From NCBI RefSeq assembly GCF_027563465.1, contig NZ_JAPFQA010000006.1, positions 62,001 to 126,000 on the forward strand: 64,000 nucleotides of DNA, in the 5' to 3' direction. Positions 1 through 8,058 of the stretch are shown here, in pieces. The position numbers and the translations under genes are program-made. Position 1 is the first letter of the stretch. Each line of letters opens with the position of its first letter. The notes below the pieces were generated by a model that saw only the letters and a list, made by a program, of their open reading frames with translations, did no database searches and was not told the origin of the DNA. Origin of the DNA: Mesorhizobium qingshengii. GTDB taxonomy: Bacteria; Pseudomonadota; Alphaproteobacteria; Rhizobiales; Rhizobiaceae.

Positions 1-855
1 TCGCGGCCAGTTCCCCACGCCCCTGCATCGCAAAGCCACGGCAAGCGCGGCGTGCCCGGCATCGAGGCGATCATCGCGGTGGCTTCAGGCAAGGGCGGCG
101 TCGGCAAGTCGACCACGGCCGTCAACATCGCGCTTGGCCTCGCCGCCAACGGCTTGCGCGTCGGCGTGCTTGACGCCGACATATATGGCCCGTCCATGCC
201 GCGGCTGCTCGACATCCATGGCCGGCCGCAGACCGTCGACGGCAAGATCCTGAAGCCGATGGAGAATTACGGCCTCAAGGTCATGTCGATGGGCTTCCTC
301 GTCGATGAGGAAACGCCGATGATCTGGCGCGGGCCGATGGTGATGTCGGCGCTGACGCAGATGCTGCGCGAGGTCGAGTGGGGTCGGCTCGACGTGCTCG
401 TCGTCGACATGCCGCCCGGCACCGGCGACGCCCAGCTGACCATGGCCCAGCAGGTGCCGTTGGCCGGCGCCGTGATCGTATCGACGCCGCAGGACCTGGC
501 CTTGATCGATGCCCGCAAGGGGCTCAACATGTTCAAGAAGGTCGACGTGCCGCTGCTCGGCATCGTCGAGAACATGAGCTATTTCATCGCTCCCGACACC
601 GGCAAGCGCTACGACATCTTCGGCCATGGCGGCGCGCGCCGCGAGGCCGAGCGTCTCGGCGTCACCTTCCTCGGCGAAGTGCCGCTCGAGATGGGTATCC
701 GCGAAAGTTCGGATGCCGGCACGCCGGTGGTTGTCTCGAAGCCCGATGGCGCCGAAGCGAAAATCTATCGCGACATCGCCGGAAAAGTCTGGGACCGGGT
801 CAATGAAGAGCGCGGTGCCGCGGCTGCCGCGGTGCCGAGCATAGTGTTCGAGTAG
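1..855 (+). CDS. mrp: Mrp/NBP35-family iron-sulfur carrier ATPase (5' end outside window)
   Basis: P-loop ATPase of the Mrp/ApbC/NBP35 family, which in other bacteria carries or transfers Fe-S clusters in the cytosol. The reading frame is open back to base 1, and family members have about 100 extra N-terminal residues (a DUF59/MIP18-like domain), so the start lies outside the window; the GTG at 52 is internal. The deviant Walker A GKGGVGKST is encoded near nt 88-114, followed by DADIYGPSMP and the family segment DMPPGTGDAQLT. The region where E. coli Mrp has a CxxC motif (after ENMS) reads YFIAPDTGKRYDIFG here, without cysteines. Family assignment is firm; the cluster-carrier role is inferred from the family. 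Confidence 0.9.
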   Translation, partial: SRPVPHAPASQSHGKRGVPGIEAIIAVASGKGGVGKSTTAVNIALGLAANGLRVGVLDADIYGPSMPRLLDIHGRPQTVDGKILKPMENYGLKVMSMGFLVDEETPMIWRGPMVMSALTQMLREVEWGRLDVLVVDMPPGTGDAQLTMAQQVPLAGAVIVSTPQDLALIDARKGLNMFKKVDVPLLGIVENMSYFIAPDTGKRYDIFGHGGARREAERLGVTFLGEVPLEMGIRESSDAGTPVVVSKPDGAEAKIYRDIAGKVWDRVNEERGAAAAAVPSIVFE

Positions 856-971
856 GTTTTCCGTTCGGTGGGCGCCACTCCTTACCCTTAGCCCCTGAAG
901 AACGGGGAGAGGGGGATCGCCGGCGGACAGCGCCAGCCCGCGATCAAGCCAAGCGTTGTTCAGGCGGCAGC

Positions 972-1424
972 CTAAGCCGCGCCTACCTTCTCGCCGAACT
1001 TCGAAAAAAACTGTCCGGCCAGTTTCTTCGAGGTCGATTCGATCAGCCGGCTGCCAAGCTGGGCGATCTTGCCGCCGACATCGGCCTTGGCCGCGTATTT
1101 CAAAACCGTGGCATCCGGTCCATCCGATGTCAGCGTCACGTCGGCGCCGCCCTTGGCGAAGCCGGCGATGCCGCCCTTGCCTTCGCCCTGGATGGTGTAG
1201 GAATGCGGCGGCTTGAGGTTCTTCAGCGTTACCTCACCGTTGAACGTCGCCTTGATCGGCCCGATCTTCAACACCACGGTCGCCGCCATCTCGGTCGGTG
1301 ACTTCATCTCGAGGCTCTGGCAGCCGGGAATGGTCGCCTTCAAAACCTCGGGATCGTTCAGCGCTTCCCATACTTTTTGCAGGGGTGCGGCAATGTGTTC
1401 CTCGCCCTCGATCACCAAAGCCAT
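972..1424 (-). CDS. CoxG-like SRPBCC-domain protein
   Basis: A 150-residue protein of the SRPBCC superfamily, carbon monoxide dehydrogenase subunit G (CoxG) type. The N-terminus [20 protein letters not shown] and the segment [18 protein letters not shown] are typical of CoxG. CoxG proteins have been linked to recruiting molybdenum hydroxylases to the membrane or to binding hydrophobic ligands, but no CO dehydrogenase/xanthine-oxidase-like genes are seen here, so the role is open. The ATG at 1424 is chosen because GGGAGG lies 5-6 bases upstream; the open frame continues to 1637 but that extension has no family similarity. It is divergent from the dehydratase gene at 1573. Confidence 0.8.
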   Translation of the reverse strand: MALVIEGEEHIAAPLQKVWEALNDPEVLKATIPGCQSLEMKSPTEMAATVVLKIGPIKATFNGEVTLKNLKPPHSYTIQGEGKGGIAGFAKGGADVTLTSDGPDATVLKYAAKADVGGKIAQLGSRLIESTSKKLAGQFFSKFGEKVGAA

Positions 1425-1572
1425 GAAAACCTCCCAGACAAGACTACCCCGAAGCCGTAACGTACGGTTGGGTGCATGTCTATCGCACCAAAGTCCGGTT
1501 GCGACCGCGCGTCCCTCTTGCCTGCTCTCGCGCGTTGCCATATCGATTTGTCTTACAAATACGGAGACCACG

Positions 1573-3378
1573 ATGGCAGGCGCCCCCACCAGGAAGAAAA
1601 AATTTCGCTCGCAGGAGTGGTTCGACAATCCCGACAATCCCGGGATGACGGCGCTCTATCTGGAGCGCTACCTGAATTACGGCCTGACACGGGCCGAACT
1701 GATGTCCGGCAAGCCGCTGATCGGCATCGCCCAGACCGGCTCGGATCTCTCGCCTTGCAACCGCCATCATATCGAACTGGCCAAGCGCGTGCGCGAGGGC
1801 ATCGTGTCGATGGGCGGCATTCCTTTCGAGTTCCCGTGCCATCCGATCCAGGAGACGGGCAAGCGGCCGACCGCCGCCCTTGACCGCAACCTTGCCTATC
1901 TCGGCCTGGTCGAGGTGCTCTATGGCTATCCGCTCGACGGCGTCGTGCTGACCATCGGCTGCGACAAGACGACCCCAGCCCTGCTGATGGCGGCAGCAAC
2001 CGTCAACATTCCGGCCATCGCGCTGTCGGTTGGCCCGATGCTGAATGGCTGGCACAAGGGCAAGCGCACCGGCTCCGGCACCATCGTCTGGGAATCGCGC
2101 CAGCGCCTGTCGGCTGGCGAGATCGACTATGACGAGTTCATGGACATTGTCGCGTCCTCGGCGCCGTCCACCGGCTATTGCAACACCATGGGCACCGCCA
2201 CCACGATGAATTCGCTGGCCGAGGCGCTCGGCATGCAGTTGCCGGGCTCGGCCGCCATTCCGGCGCCCTACCGCGAGCGCGGCCAGATTTCTTATGAGAC
2301 GGGCAAGCGCATCGTCGAGATGGTGCATGAAGACTTGAAGCCGTCCGATATCATGACGCGGAAAGCCTTCGAGAACGCCATCGTCGTCAATTCGGCCATT
2401 GGCGGCTCCACCAATGCGCCGATCCACCTCAACGCCATCGCCCGCCATCTCGGTGTGCCGCTCGACAATGACGACTGGCAGAAGATCGGTCACAAGATAC
2501 CGCTCATCGTCAACCTGCAGCCGTCGGGCGAATATCTTGGCGAGGACTACCACCATGCCGGCGGCGTGCCGGCCGTGGTGGCCGAACTGATGAAGGCGGG
2601 ACTGCTGCCTTATCCCGAAGCCGTGACCGTCAATGGCAAATCGATCGGCGACAACTGCAAGGGGGTCGCCAACGAGAACACCGATGTCATCCGTACCGTT
2701 GCCGAACCGTTGAAGGCCAATGCCGGCTTCATCAACCTCAGGGGCAATCTGTTCGATTCGGCGATCATGAAGACCAGCGGCATCTCGCCGGAGTTCCGCG
2801 AGCGTTATCTCTCCAATCCCAGGGATCCCGAGGCTTTCGAAGGCAATGCCATGGTTTTCGACGGGCCCGAGGATTACCACGCCCGCATCGACGATCCGGC
2901 GCAAGGCATCGACGAACACACCATCCTGTTCATGCGCGGCGCCGGCCCGATCGGCTATCCCGGCGGTGCCGAGGTCGTCAACATGCAGCCGCCAGCCTAT
3001 CTGATCAAGAAGGGCATCCATGCGCTCGCCTGCATAGGCGACGGTCGCCAGTCCGGCACGTCGGGCTCACCTTCGATCCTCAACGCCTCGCCGGAAGCCG
3101 CGATCGGCGGTGGATTGGCGCTGCTCAAGACCGGCGACCGCGTTCGCATCGATCTCAGGAAGGGCACGGCAGACATCCTCGTCACCGACGACGAGATCAC
3201 CCGGCGCCGCGCCGAGCTGCAGAACAATGGCGGCTATCATTATCCGAAGCACCAGACGCCGTGGCAAGAGATCCAGCGCGGCATGGTCGACCAGTTCTCC
3301 GAGGGAATGGTGCTGAAGCCGGCGGTGAAATACCAGGACGTCGCGCACACTAGCGGTGTCCCCAGGGATAATCACTGA
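1573..3378 (+). CDS. IlvD/Edd-family dehydratase, probably for a sugar acid
   Basis: A 601-residue IlvD/Edd family dehydratase that should convert a 2,3-dihydroxy acid to a 2-keto-3-deoxy acid with an Fe-S cluster. Three putative cluster-binding cysteines are in place: Cys62 (SPCNRHH), Cys130 (IGCDKTTP) and Cys203 (YCNTMGTAT), with Lys132 next to the second. Length, the start ([17 protein letters not shown]) and the end ([17 protein letters not shown]) resemble D-xylonate/L-arabonate dehydratases such as Caulobacter XylD more than the roughly 560-residue branched-chain IlvD. ATG 1573 has GGAG 6 bases upstream; the frame is open back to 1213 but that part lacks family similarity. No sugar transporter or aldolase adjoins it, so the exact substrate is unknown. 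Confidence 0.85.
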   Translation: MAGAPTRKKKFRSQEWFDNPDNPGMTALYLERYLNYGLTRAELMSGKPLIGIAQTGSDLSPCNRHHIELAKRVREGIVSMGGIPFEFPCHPIQETGKRPTAALDRNLAYLGLVEVLYGYPLDGVVLTIGCDKTTPALLMAAATVNIPAIALSVGPMLNGWHKGKRTGSGTIVWESRQRLSAGEIDYDEFMDIVASSAPSTGYCNTMGTATTMNSLAEALGMQLPGSAAIPAPYRERGQISYETGKRIVEMVHEDLKPSDIMTRKAFENAIVVNSAIGGSTNAPIHLNAIARHLGVPLDNDDWQKIGHKIPLIVNLQPSGEYLGEDYHHAGGVPAVVAELMKAGLLPYPEAVTVNGKSIGDNCKGVANENTDVIRTVAEPLKANAGFINLRGNLFDSAIMKTSGISPEFRERYLSNPRDPEAFEGNAMVFDGPEDYHARIDDPAQGIDEHTILFMRGAGPIGYPGGAEVVNMQPPAYLIKKGIHALACIGDGRQSGTSGSPSILNASPEAAIGGGLALLKTGDRVRIDLRKGTADILVTDDEITRRRAELQNNGGYHYPKHQTPWQEIQRGMVDQFSEGMVLKPAVKYQDVAHTSGVPRDNH

Positions 3379-3397
3379 CTGTTCCCGGGAATAGTCA
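3376..3397. terminator. Imperfect palindrome at the dehydratase stop codon
   Basis: A 22-base near-perfect inverted repeat starts at the TGA stop codon: TGACT and AGTCA arms flank TTCCCGGGAA, with one mismatched pair. No T-tract follows. It could protect or end the dehydratase mRNA together with the stronger hairpin 37 bases further on. Confidence 0.4.
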
Positions 3398-3433
3398 GGG
3401 ATTACCTGTTGGCAGGTGCTTGCGTGAACGGCA

Positions 3434-3464
3434 GACGGCGGCTTGGATGGATCAAGCCGCCGTC
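3434..3464. terminator. Strong stem-loop between the dehydratase and chromate genes
   Basis: A perfect 12-bp stem, GACGGCGGCTTG (3434-3445) pairing with CAAGCCGCCGTC (3453-3464), around a 7-base loop. It lies 56 bases after the dehydratase stop and about 120 bases before the chrB-like start. There is no clear T-tract, so it is called a terminator on structure and position only. Confidence 0.5.
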
Positions 3465-3585
3465 CGCAGTCCTTGACAAGCGCGCCCAACAAATCCACCA
3501 TCATTGCAAGGGGTGCATCGCGACGACCCCGTGAGGCGTCAGCCCAACGTTCGCGTCCAAGCTTCTCTGTCAGGAGGTGGACGCC

Positions 3586-4410
3586 ATGCCGTCAACAACC
3601 GCTATCACCGTATCGCAACTATCCCGTCTGGTCGGTCTGCCGGGCGCGCCGGTAATCATCGATGTTCGCATCGATGACGATTTCGACGCCGATCCGCGCC
3701 TGCTACCGGCCTCGATCCGGCGCGATTTCAAAACCGTTTCGGCCTGGGCGGCCGCGTTCGCCGGCAAGCCGGTGGCCGTCGTCTGCCAAAGAGGGCAGAA
3801 GCTCTCGCAAGGCGTCGCCGCCTGGCTGCGGCATGAAGGGATTCCCGCCGAATCCCTCGAAGGTGGCTTCGAAGCCTGGCGCGATGCAAAGGGGCTTCTG
3901 GTCCGCACCGACAAATTGCCTCCGCGTGATGAAAAGGGCCGCACCGTATGGGTGACGCGGTCCCGCCCGAAGGTCGACCGCATCGCCTGCCCCTGGCTGA
4001 TCCGGCGTTTTGTCGATCCTCACGCGGTCTTCCTTTTTGTCGAAGCCGCCGAAGTGCCTGCCGTGGCCGACCGCTTTCAGGCCGTGCCTTTCGACATCGA
4101 CAATGTGTTCTGGAGCCATCGCGGCGAACGCTGCACCTTCGACACGATGATCGAGGAGTTCGAGCTGAAATCCGAGGCGCTGGACCGCCTTGCGGTGATC
4201 GTGCGCGCCGCCGACACCGCAAGCCTCGACCTGGTGCCCCAGGCGGCCGGCTTTCTGGCTGCCTCGCTTGGCCTGTCGCGTATGTTCCGCGACGATCTGG
4301 AACAACTGGAAGCAGGCATGCTGCTCTACGATGCGTTCTTCCGCTGGTGTCGCGACGCCACCGAAGAAACCCACAACTGGCCCGCTGCAGGCGCCGGCAA
4401 ACCGTCATGA
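3586..4410 (+). CDS. chrB: Rhodanese-ChrB fusion, chromate resistance protein
   Basis: A 274-residue two-domain protein. Residues about 1-110 form a rhodanese-like domain (PVIIDVRIDDDF near the start; active-site-type loop VVCQRGQKLS with the cysteine present). The rest matches the ChrB C-terminal domain, starting at WVTRSRPKVDRIACPWLIRR. ChrB proteins sense chromate or are needed for full ChrA-mediated resistance. The stop codon overlaps the chrA start (ATGA), implying translational coupling. ATG 3586 is preferred over the in-frame GTG 3577 because AGGAGG occupies 3572-3577. Classical ChrB has a different N-terminal half, so the rhodanese part is a notable variant. Confidence 0.85.
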   Translation: MPSTTAITVSQLSRLVGLPGAPVIIDVRIDDDFDADPRLLPASIRRDFKTVSAWAAAFAGKPVAVVCQRGQKLSQGVAAWLRHEGIPAESLEGGFEAWRDAKGLLVRTDKLPPRDEKGRTVWVTRSRPKVDRIACPWLIRRFVDPHAVFLFVEAAEVPAVADRFQAVPFDIDNVFWSHRGERCTFDTMIEEFELKSEALDRLAVIVRAADTASLDLVPQAAGFLAASLGLSRMFRDDLEQLEAGMLLYDAFFRWCRDATEETHNWPAAGAGKPS

Positions 4411-5798
4411 GCGTTTTGGTCCCGCAAGATAAGGCAGGGAGTGTCCAGGCACCGGTTGCACCGACCTTCGCCGAAGCCGTGAAGGTCTGGGCGAAAATCG
4501 GGCTGCTCGGCTTCGGCGGACCGGCCGGGCAGATCGCCTTGATGCACAAGGAACTGGTCGAGGAGCGGCGCTGGATCGGCGAACAGCGTTTCCTGCATGC
4601 GCTGAACTACTGCATGCTGCTGCCTGGCCCGGAAGCCCAGCAACTTGCCATCTACATTGGCTGGCTGCTGCACAGGACGATCGGCGGCCTTGTCGCCGGC
4701 ATCCTGTTCGTCGTGCCGGGCGCGCTTGTCATGCTGATCTTGAGCAGCCTCTACGCGCTCTATGGCGACGTACCGCTCGTCGAGGCGCTGTTCTTCGGGG
4801 TGAAGGCGGCGGTGCTTGCCATTGTCATCGAGGCGGTGATCCGGATCGGCCGGCGTGCCCTGAAGAACCGGGCCATGGTGCCGATCGCGGTCGCGGCCTT
4901 CATCGCCATCTATGCGTTGAATGTGCCGTTCCCGCTCATCATCCTGCTCGCGGGCCTGACGGGATGGCTGGGGGACCGCATTGCTCCCGGCCTGTTTTCT
5001 GGCTCCGCGCATGGCAAGGGCGATGTTGCCGACATCAAGGGCGCGGTCGACCTGATGTTCGAGCGCGGCGAACTCACCCATGTCAAACCGACGACGTGGC
5101 ATGCACCGCGCACCGTCGCGATCTGGCTTCCGATTTGGCTCGGGCCTGTCCTTGTGATCTGGTGGTTGACCGGCTCTGCCAGCGTCTGGACCGAGATAGG
5201 CAGGTTTTTCAGTCTGATGGCGGTCGTCACCTTCGGTGGCGCCTATGCGGTGCTCGCCTATGTCGCGCAGGCAGCCGTCCAATCCTTCGGCTGGCTGGCC
5301 CCCGGTGAAATGGTCGACGGTCTTGGGCTTGCCGAAACGACGCCAGGTCCGCTCATTCTGGTGTTGCAGTTTGTCGGCTTCATCGCCGCGTTCCGCCATT
5401 CCGGGTCGCTGGATCCGTTGCTTGCCGGATCGCTTGGAGCGCTGCTGACCTTGTGGGTGACGTTCACGCCGTGCTTCTTCTGGATATTCCTCGGCGGGCC
5501 CTATATCGAGGCGCTGCGTGGCAACAAGGCATTGTCCGCCGCGCTGGGCGCGATCACCGCCGCTGTTGTCGGCGTCATCATGAACCTCGCTTTGTGGTTT
5601 GCCTTGCACGTCATCTTCCGGGAGGTTCGCAACATGGGCCTTGGTATGAATGTGCCGGTGTTTTCGTCGATCGACTGGCGCGCGGCACTGCTTTCCGGCG
5701 CCGCCATGATCGCCATCCTGAAGCTGAAAGTCGGCATGCTGCCCACACTTGCCGGATCCGCCCTTGCCGGTGTTTTGCTGTTGGCGGCGAGTGGCTAG
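4407..5798 (+). CDS. chrA: Chromate transporter ChrA
   Basis: A 463-residue inner-membrane protein of the CHR family, which exports chromate from the cytosol. Both homologous halves are present: the first begins FAEAVKVWAKIGLLGFGGPAGQIALMH and the second has FFSLMAVVTFGGAYAVLAYV followed by LGLAETTPGPLILVLQF, the conserved signatures of the two CHR domains. About ten hydrophobic segments are visible. The ATG overlaps the chrB-like stop codon by four bases, so both are probably made from one mRNA. The open frame runs back to 3948, but that part is only the other frame of chrB. Confidence 0.92.
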   Translation: MSVLVPQDKAGSVQAPVAPTFAEAVKVWAKIGLLGFGGPAGQIALMHKELVEERRWIGEQRFLHALNYCMLLPGPEAQQLAIYIGWLLHRTIGGLVAGILFVVPGALVMLILSSLYALYGDVPLVEALFFGVKAAVLAIVIEAVIRIGRRALKNRAMVPIAVAAFIAIYALNVPFPLIILLAGLTGWLGDRIAPGLFSGSAHGKGDVADIKGAVDLMFERGELTHVKPTTWHAPRTVAIWLPIWLGPVLVIWWLTGSASVWTEIGRFFSLMAVVTFGGAYAVLAYVAQAAVQSFGWLAPGEMVDGLGLAETTPGPLILVLQFVGFIAAFRHSGSLDPLLAGSLGALLTLWVTFTPCFFWIFLGGPYIEALRGNKALSAALGAITAAVVGVIMNLALWFALHVIFREVRNMGLGMNVPVFSSIDWRAALLSGAAMIAILKLKVGMLPTLAGSALAGVLLLAASG

Positions 5799-5860
5799 AT
5801 GCCGCTGCCTTTGTATTCCGCCTGCGAACACCTAAGTGGTTGGAAACGGATTGGACCATC

Positions 5861-6259
5861 ATGGCGGGACGACGCTCTTCCCTCGGCTTCCTCGGAATGT
5901 TCGGCCGCTCGGGTGACCTCAGGCAGCTCGACACCGCTTTGCGTGGCGCCGACCTTCATCCGGCCCTCGTGCCGGAGGGGGTGAAACTCACCATCGTCAA
6001 TCTGATGAAGGATCGCTGGCCCGAGGAGCCGCCCAGCCAAGCCTATCCAGAGGTGGCGCGGCTGTTCAGCTATTGCATTGCCGGACCGGAAGCCTTCGAA
6101 CGATCCAACGGCCTTCAGGGCAGGCTCGACGCCGAGCGCCGGATCGAAACAGCCCTTGAGATCGGCGACAGCTTCGATGCGCAAATCGTGCTGATGACGC
6201 TGCACGCCAAGCTGATCAGTGCCGAGGTCGTCGAGCGCTACGGGCTGAGCGCCGACTGA
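5861..6259 (+). CDS. Conserved-looking protein of unknown function, downstream of chrA
   Basis: A 132-residue soluble protein I do not recognise. No signal peptide or membrane segment is seen. The sequence begins MAGRRSSLGFLGMFGRSGDLRQLD and ends ISAEVVERYGLSAD; it has no cysteine-rich or nucleotide-binding motif apart from a single Cys in LFSYCIAG. It starts 62 bases after chrA on the same strand and may be the third gene of that operon. The start is the first ATG after chrA in this frame; the upstream sequence GGAAACGGATTGGA is only a weak ribosome-binding site. Confidence 0.6.
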   Translation: MAGRRSSLGFLGMFGRSGDLRQLDTALRGADLHPALVPEGVKLTIVNLMKDRWPEEPPSQAYPEVARLFSYCIAGPEAFERSNGLQGRLDAERRIETALEIGDSFDAQIVLMTLHAKLISAEVVERYGLSAD

Positions 6260-6280
6260 CGGCTTCGAGGGAGGGTGGGC

Positions 6281-7870
6281 TTATCCGCCCATGCTGCCGC
6301 GCGGAAGCTTGATCATCTCGCCAAAGCGGGCGCGCAGTTTGTCGTCGAGCAACTTGGGGACATGGCGCGGGAAGCGCTCGGCAAGGACACGCTTCTTCTC
6401 GATGATCGCCCGCTGCAGGATGTCGGGCCGGCCCTTCTCGTTCCATTCCTTCGGCGAAAACCGGTCGCCCACGGCCGGATAGAAATATTCGGTCTGCATC
6501 AGCCGCAGCGTCTGCTCGTTGCCGAGATAATGTCCCGGTCCCTTCAGGCAGACATCGGCGATGGTGTCGATCGACAGCGATTCATCGGACACTTCGATGC
6601 CGCGCACGCAGCGCAGGCAGTGGCCGAGCATGTCGTTGTCGATGATCAGGCTTTCCAGGCAGAAGCCGAGCAGCGAGGCATGCATGCCGGCCGATTCATA
6701 GACCAGGTTGAGCCCTGCCAGGCCGGCCATCACATCAGTAATGCCCTTTTCATAGCCGGACTGGATGTCGGGCAGTTTCGAATCCGTCATGCCGGCGGCC
6801 GAGCCGCCCGGCAGGTCGTAGAATTGCGCCATCTGCGCGCAGGCCGCGGTCAGCACCGCCTGCTCGGCGGAACCGCCCGACATGGCGCCGGTCCTGAGGT
6901 CGGAGACGAACGGCCAAGTGCCGAAGATCGCCGGATGCCCCGGCTTGATGGCGTTGACATAGACGAGGCCGGCCAGCACTTCGGCCACTGCTTGCACCAC
7001 GGCACCTGCAATCGCCGCCGGCGCCGTGGCGCCGGCCTGTCCGGCCGACAGCAGGAGGATCGGGATGCCGCCCTCGACGCAGGCTTCGAGCACGCCGCAG
7101 GCGTCCTCGGCGAATTTCATCGGCGGCACGACGAAGCAGTTGGAGTTCGACACGAAGGGGCGGGCGCGGAAATTCTCCTCGCCGCCGGCAATGGCATAGA
7201 GCATTTCGAGCGCCGGCTGCACGTTCTCGCGCACGGTGAACGAGGTGCCGACATGCTTGGACGTGCCCATCACGCAGGCATAGAGCGTGTTGAAGTCCAT
7301 TTCGAGCGGATCGGGAATGTCGCGCGGCACCATCGGCCGCTGGAAGAAATGGATGTTGTCGAGCCCCTCGACGATGCGGGCGGCGTCATAGATGTCCTGC
7401 AGCAGCGACTCGCGGTATTCGCGCTTCTCGACATCGACCAGATGGACGGCGGCTCCGGCCGTGCCGTAGTGCACACGCTTGCCCTTGATCAGCATGTCGT
7501 GCTTGGGGTCCTGGCCGTGCAGGGTGAAATTCCGTGCCGCTTTCTTGATGGTATCGAGCACCAGCGCGCGCGGGAACCGGATGCGGCCATCGTCGGCGTA
7601 GGTGGCGCCGGCCTCGGTCAGCGCTTCGATGCAGGAGGGAATGGCGTTGGCGAATCCGACCGTCTCCAAAAGGGTCAGCACCGCCTCGTGGATGCGCTCC
7701 TGGTCGTTCCCGGTCAGCGGTCCGTAGCTGCCGCCTTCGAGACCGGCGCGTACCGGCTTGATGTCGTCGGCCAGCGGCGCGGCCCGCATGGCGCGGCGCG
7801 CCTCGCGTCCGCCGGAGCGGCGCGAACGCTGATCCGCCGCCGCTTCCTGCTTTTCAAGAACCACAGACAT
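6281..7870 (-). CDS. MttB-family (trimethylamine methyltransferase-like) protein, non-pyrrolysine
   Basis: A 529-residue member of the MttB superfamily. Archaeal MttB uses pyrrolysine to move a methyl group from trimethylamine to a corrinoid protein; this gene has no in-frame TAG, so it belongs to the non-Pyl group whose known members demethylate quaternary amines such as glycine betaine. Family-like segments include FSNSNC-type FVSNSNCFVVPPMKF and LLSAGQAGATAPAAIAGAVVQ. The first 35 residues are charged and poorly conserved. No corrinoid protein or corrinoid reductase gene lies in the window. ATG 7870 has GGTGGAG about 8 bases upstream. The MocR-type regulator gene lies upstream on the same strand. 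Confidence 0.85.
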   Translation of the reverse strand: MSVVLEKQEAAADQRSRRSGGREARRAMRAAPLADDIKPVRAGLEGGSYGPLTGNDQERIHEAVLTLLETVGFANAIPSCIEALTEAGATYADDGRIRFPRALVLDTIKKAARNFTLHGQDPKHDMLIKGKRVHYGTAGAAVHLVDVEKREYRESLLQDIYDAARIVEGLDNIHFFQRPMVPRDIPDPLEMDFNTLYACVMGTSKHVGTSFTVRENVQPALEMLYAIAGGEENFRARPFVSNSNCFVVPPMKFAEDACGVLEACVEGGIPILLLSAGQAGATAPAAIAGAVVQAVAEVLAGLVYVNAIKPGHPAIFGTWPFVSDLRTGAMSGGSAEQAVLTAACAQMAQFYDLPGGSAAGMTDSKLPDIQSGYEKGITDVMAGLAGLNLVYESAGMHASLLGFCLESLIIDNDMLGHCLRCVRGIEVSDESLSIDTIADVCLKGPGHYLGNEQTLRLMQTEYFYPAVGDRFSPKEWNEKGRPDILQRAIIEKKRVLAERFPRHVPKLLDDKLRARFGEMIKLPRGSMGG

Positions 7871-8020
7871 GCAGACACTCCACCTTTCAGAAAAGCAGGG
7901 CGCGGCGGTTGGCCCACCATCGGCTGCTTCTTCCCCTTATGCCCCGACTATGCCGCCGGCATTGGCACAGCCTATGAGCCAGCCAGTCTGGTTGCATATG
8001 CCAGAGCTAAAAGACCCAGG

Positions 8021-8036
8021 GCCGCGCATGCGCGGC
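8021..8036. terminator. GC palindrome downstream of the MocR-type gene
   Basis: A perfect 16-base palindrome, GCCGCGCATGCGCGGC, 22 bases beyond the end of the regulator gene. Read on the minus strand it is followed by CCTGGGTCTTTTAG, which gives a weak U-tract. It may end the regulator transcript, leaving the MttB-family gene to its own promoter in 7871-8020. Confidence 0.45.
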
Positions 8037-8058
8037 TCTGAAGGGATTGGTCGATGGA

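Noticed and set aside
856..971. Possible REP-like element (CCCC...GGGG) after mrp
   Set aside because: Only a 4-bp core pairs well; the similarity to intergenic repeats is too weak to list.
6281..7870. Pyrrolysine-type MttB
   Set aside because: No in-frame TAG codon interrupts the reading frame and no pyrrolysine genes are in the window.
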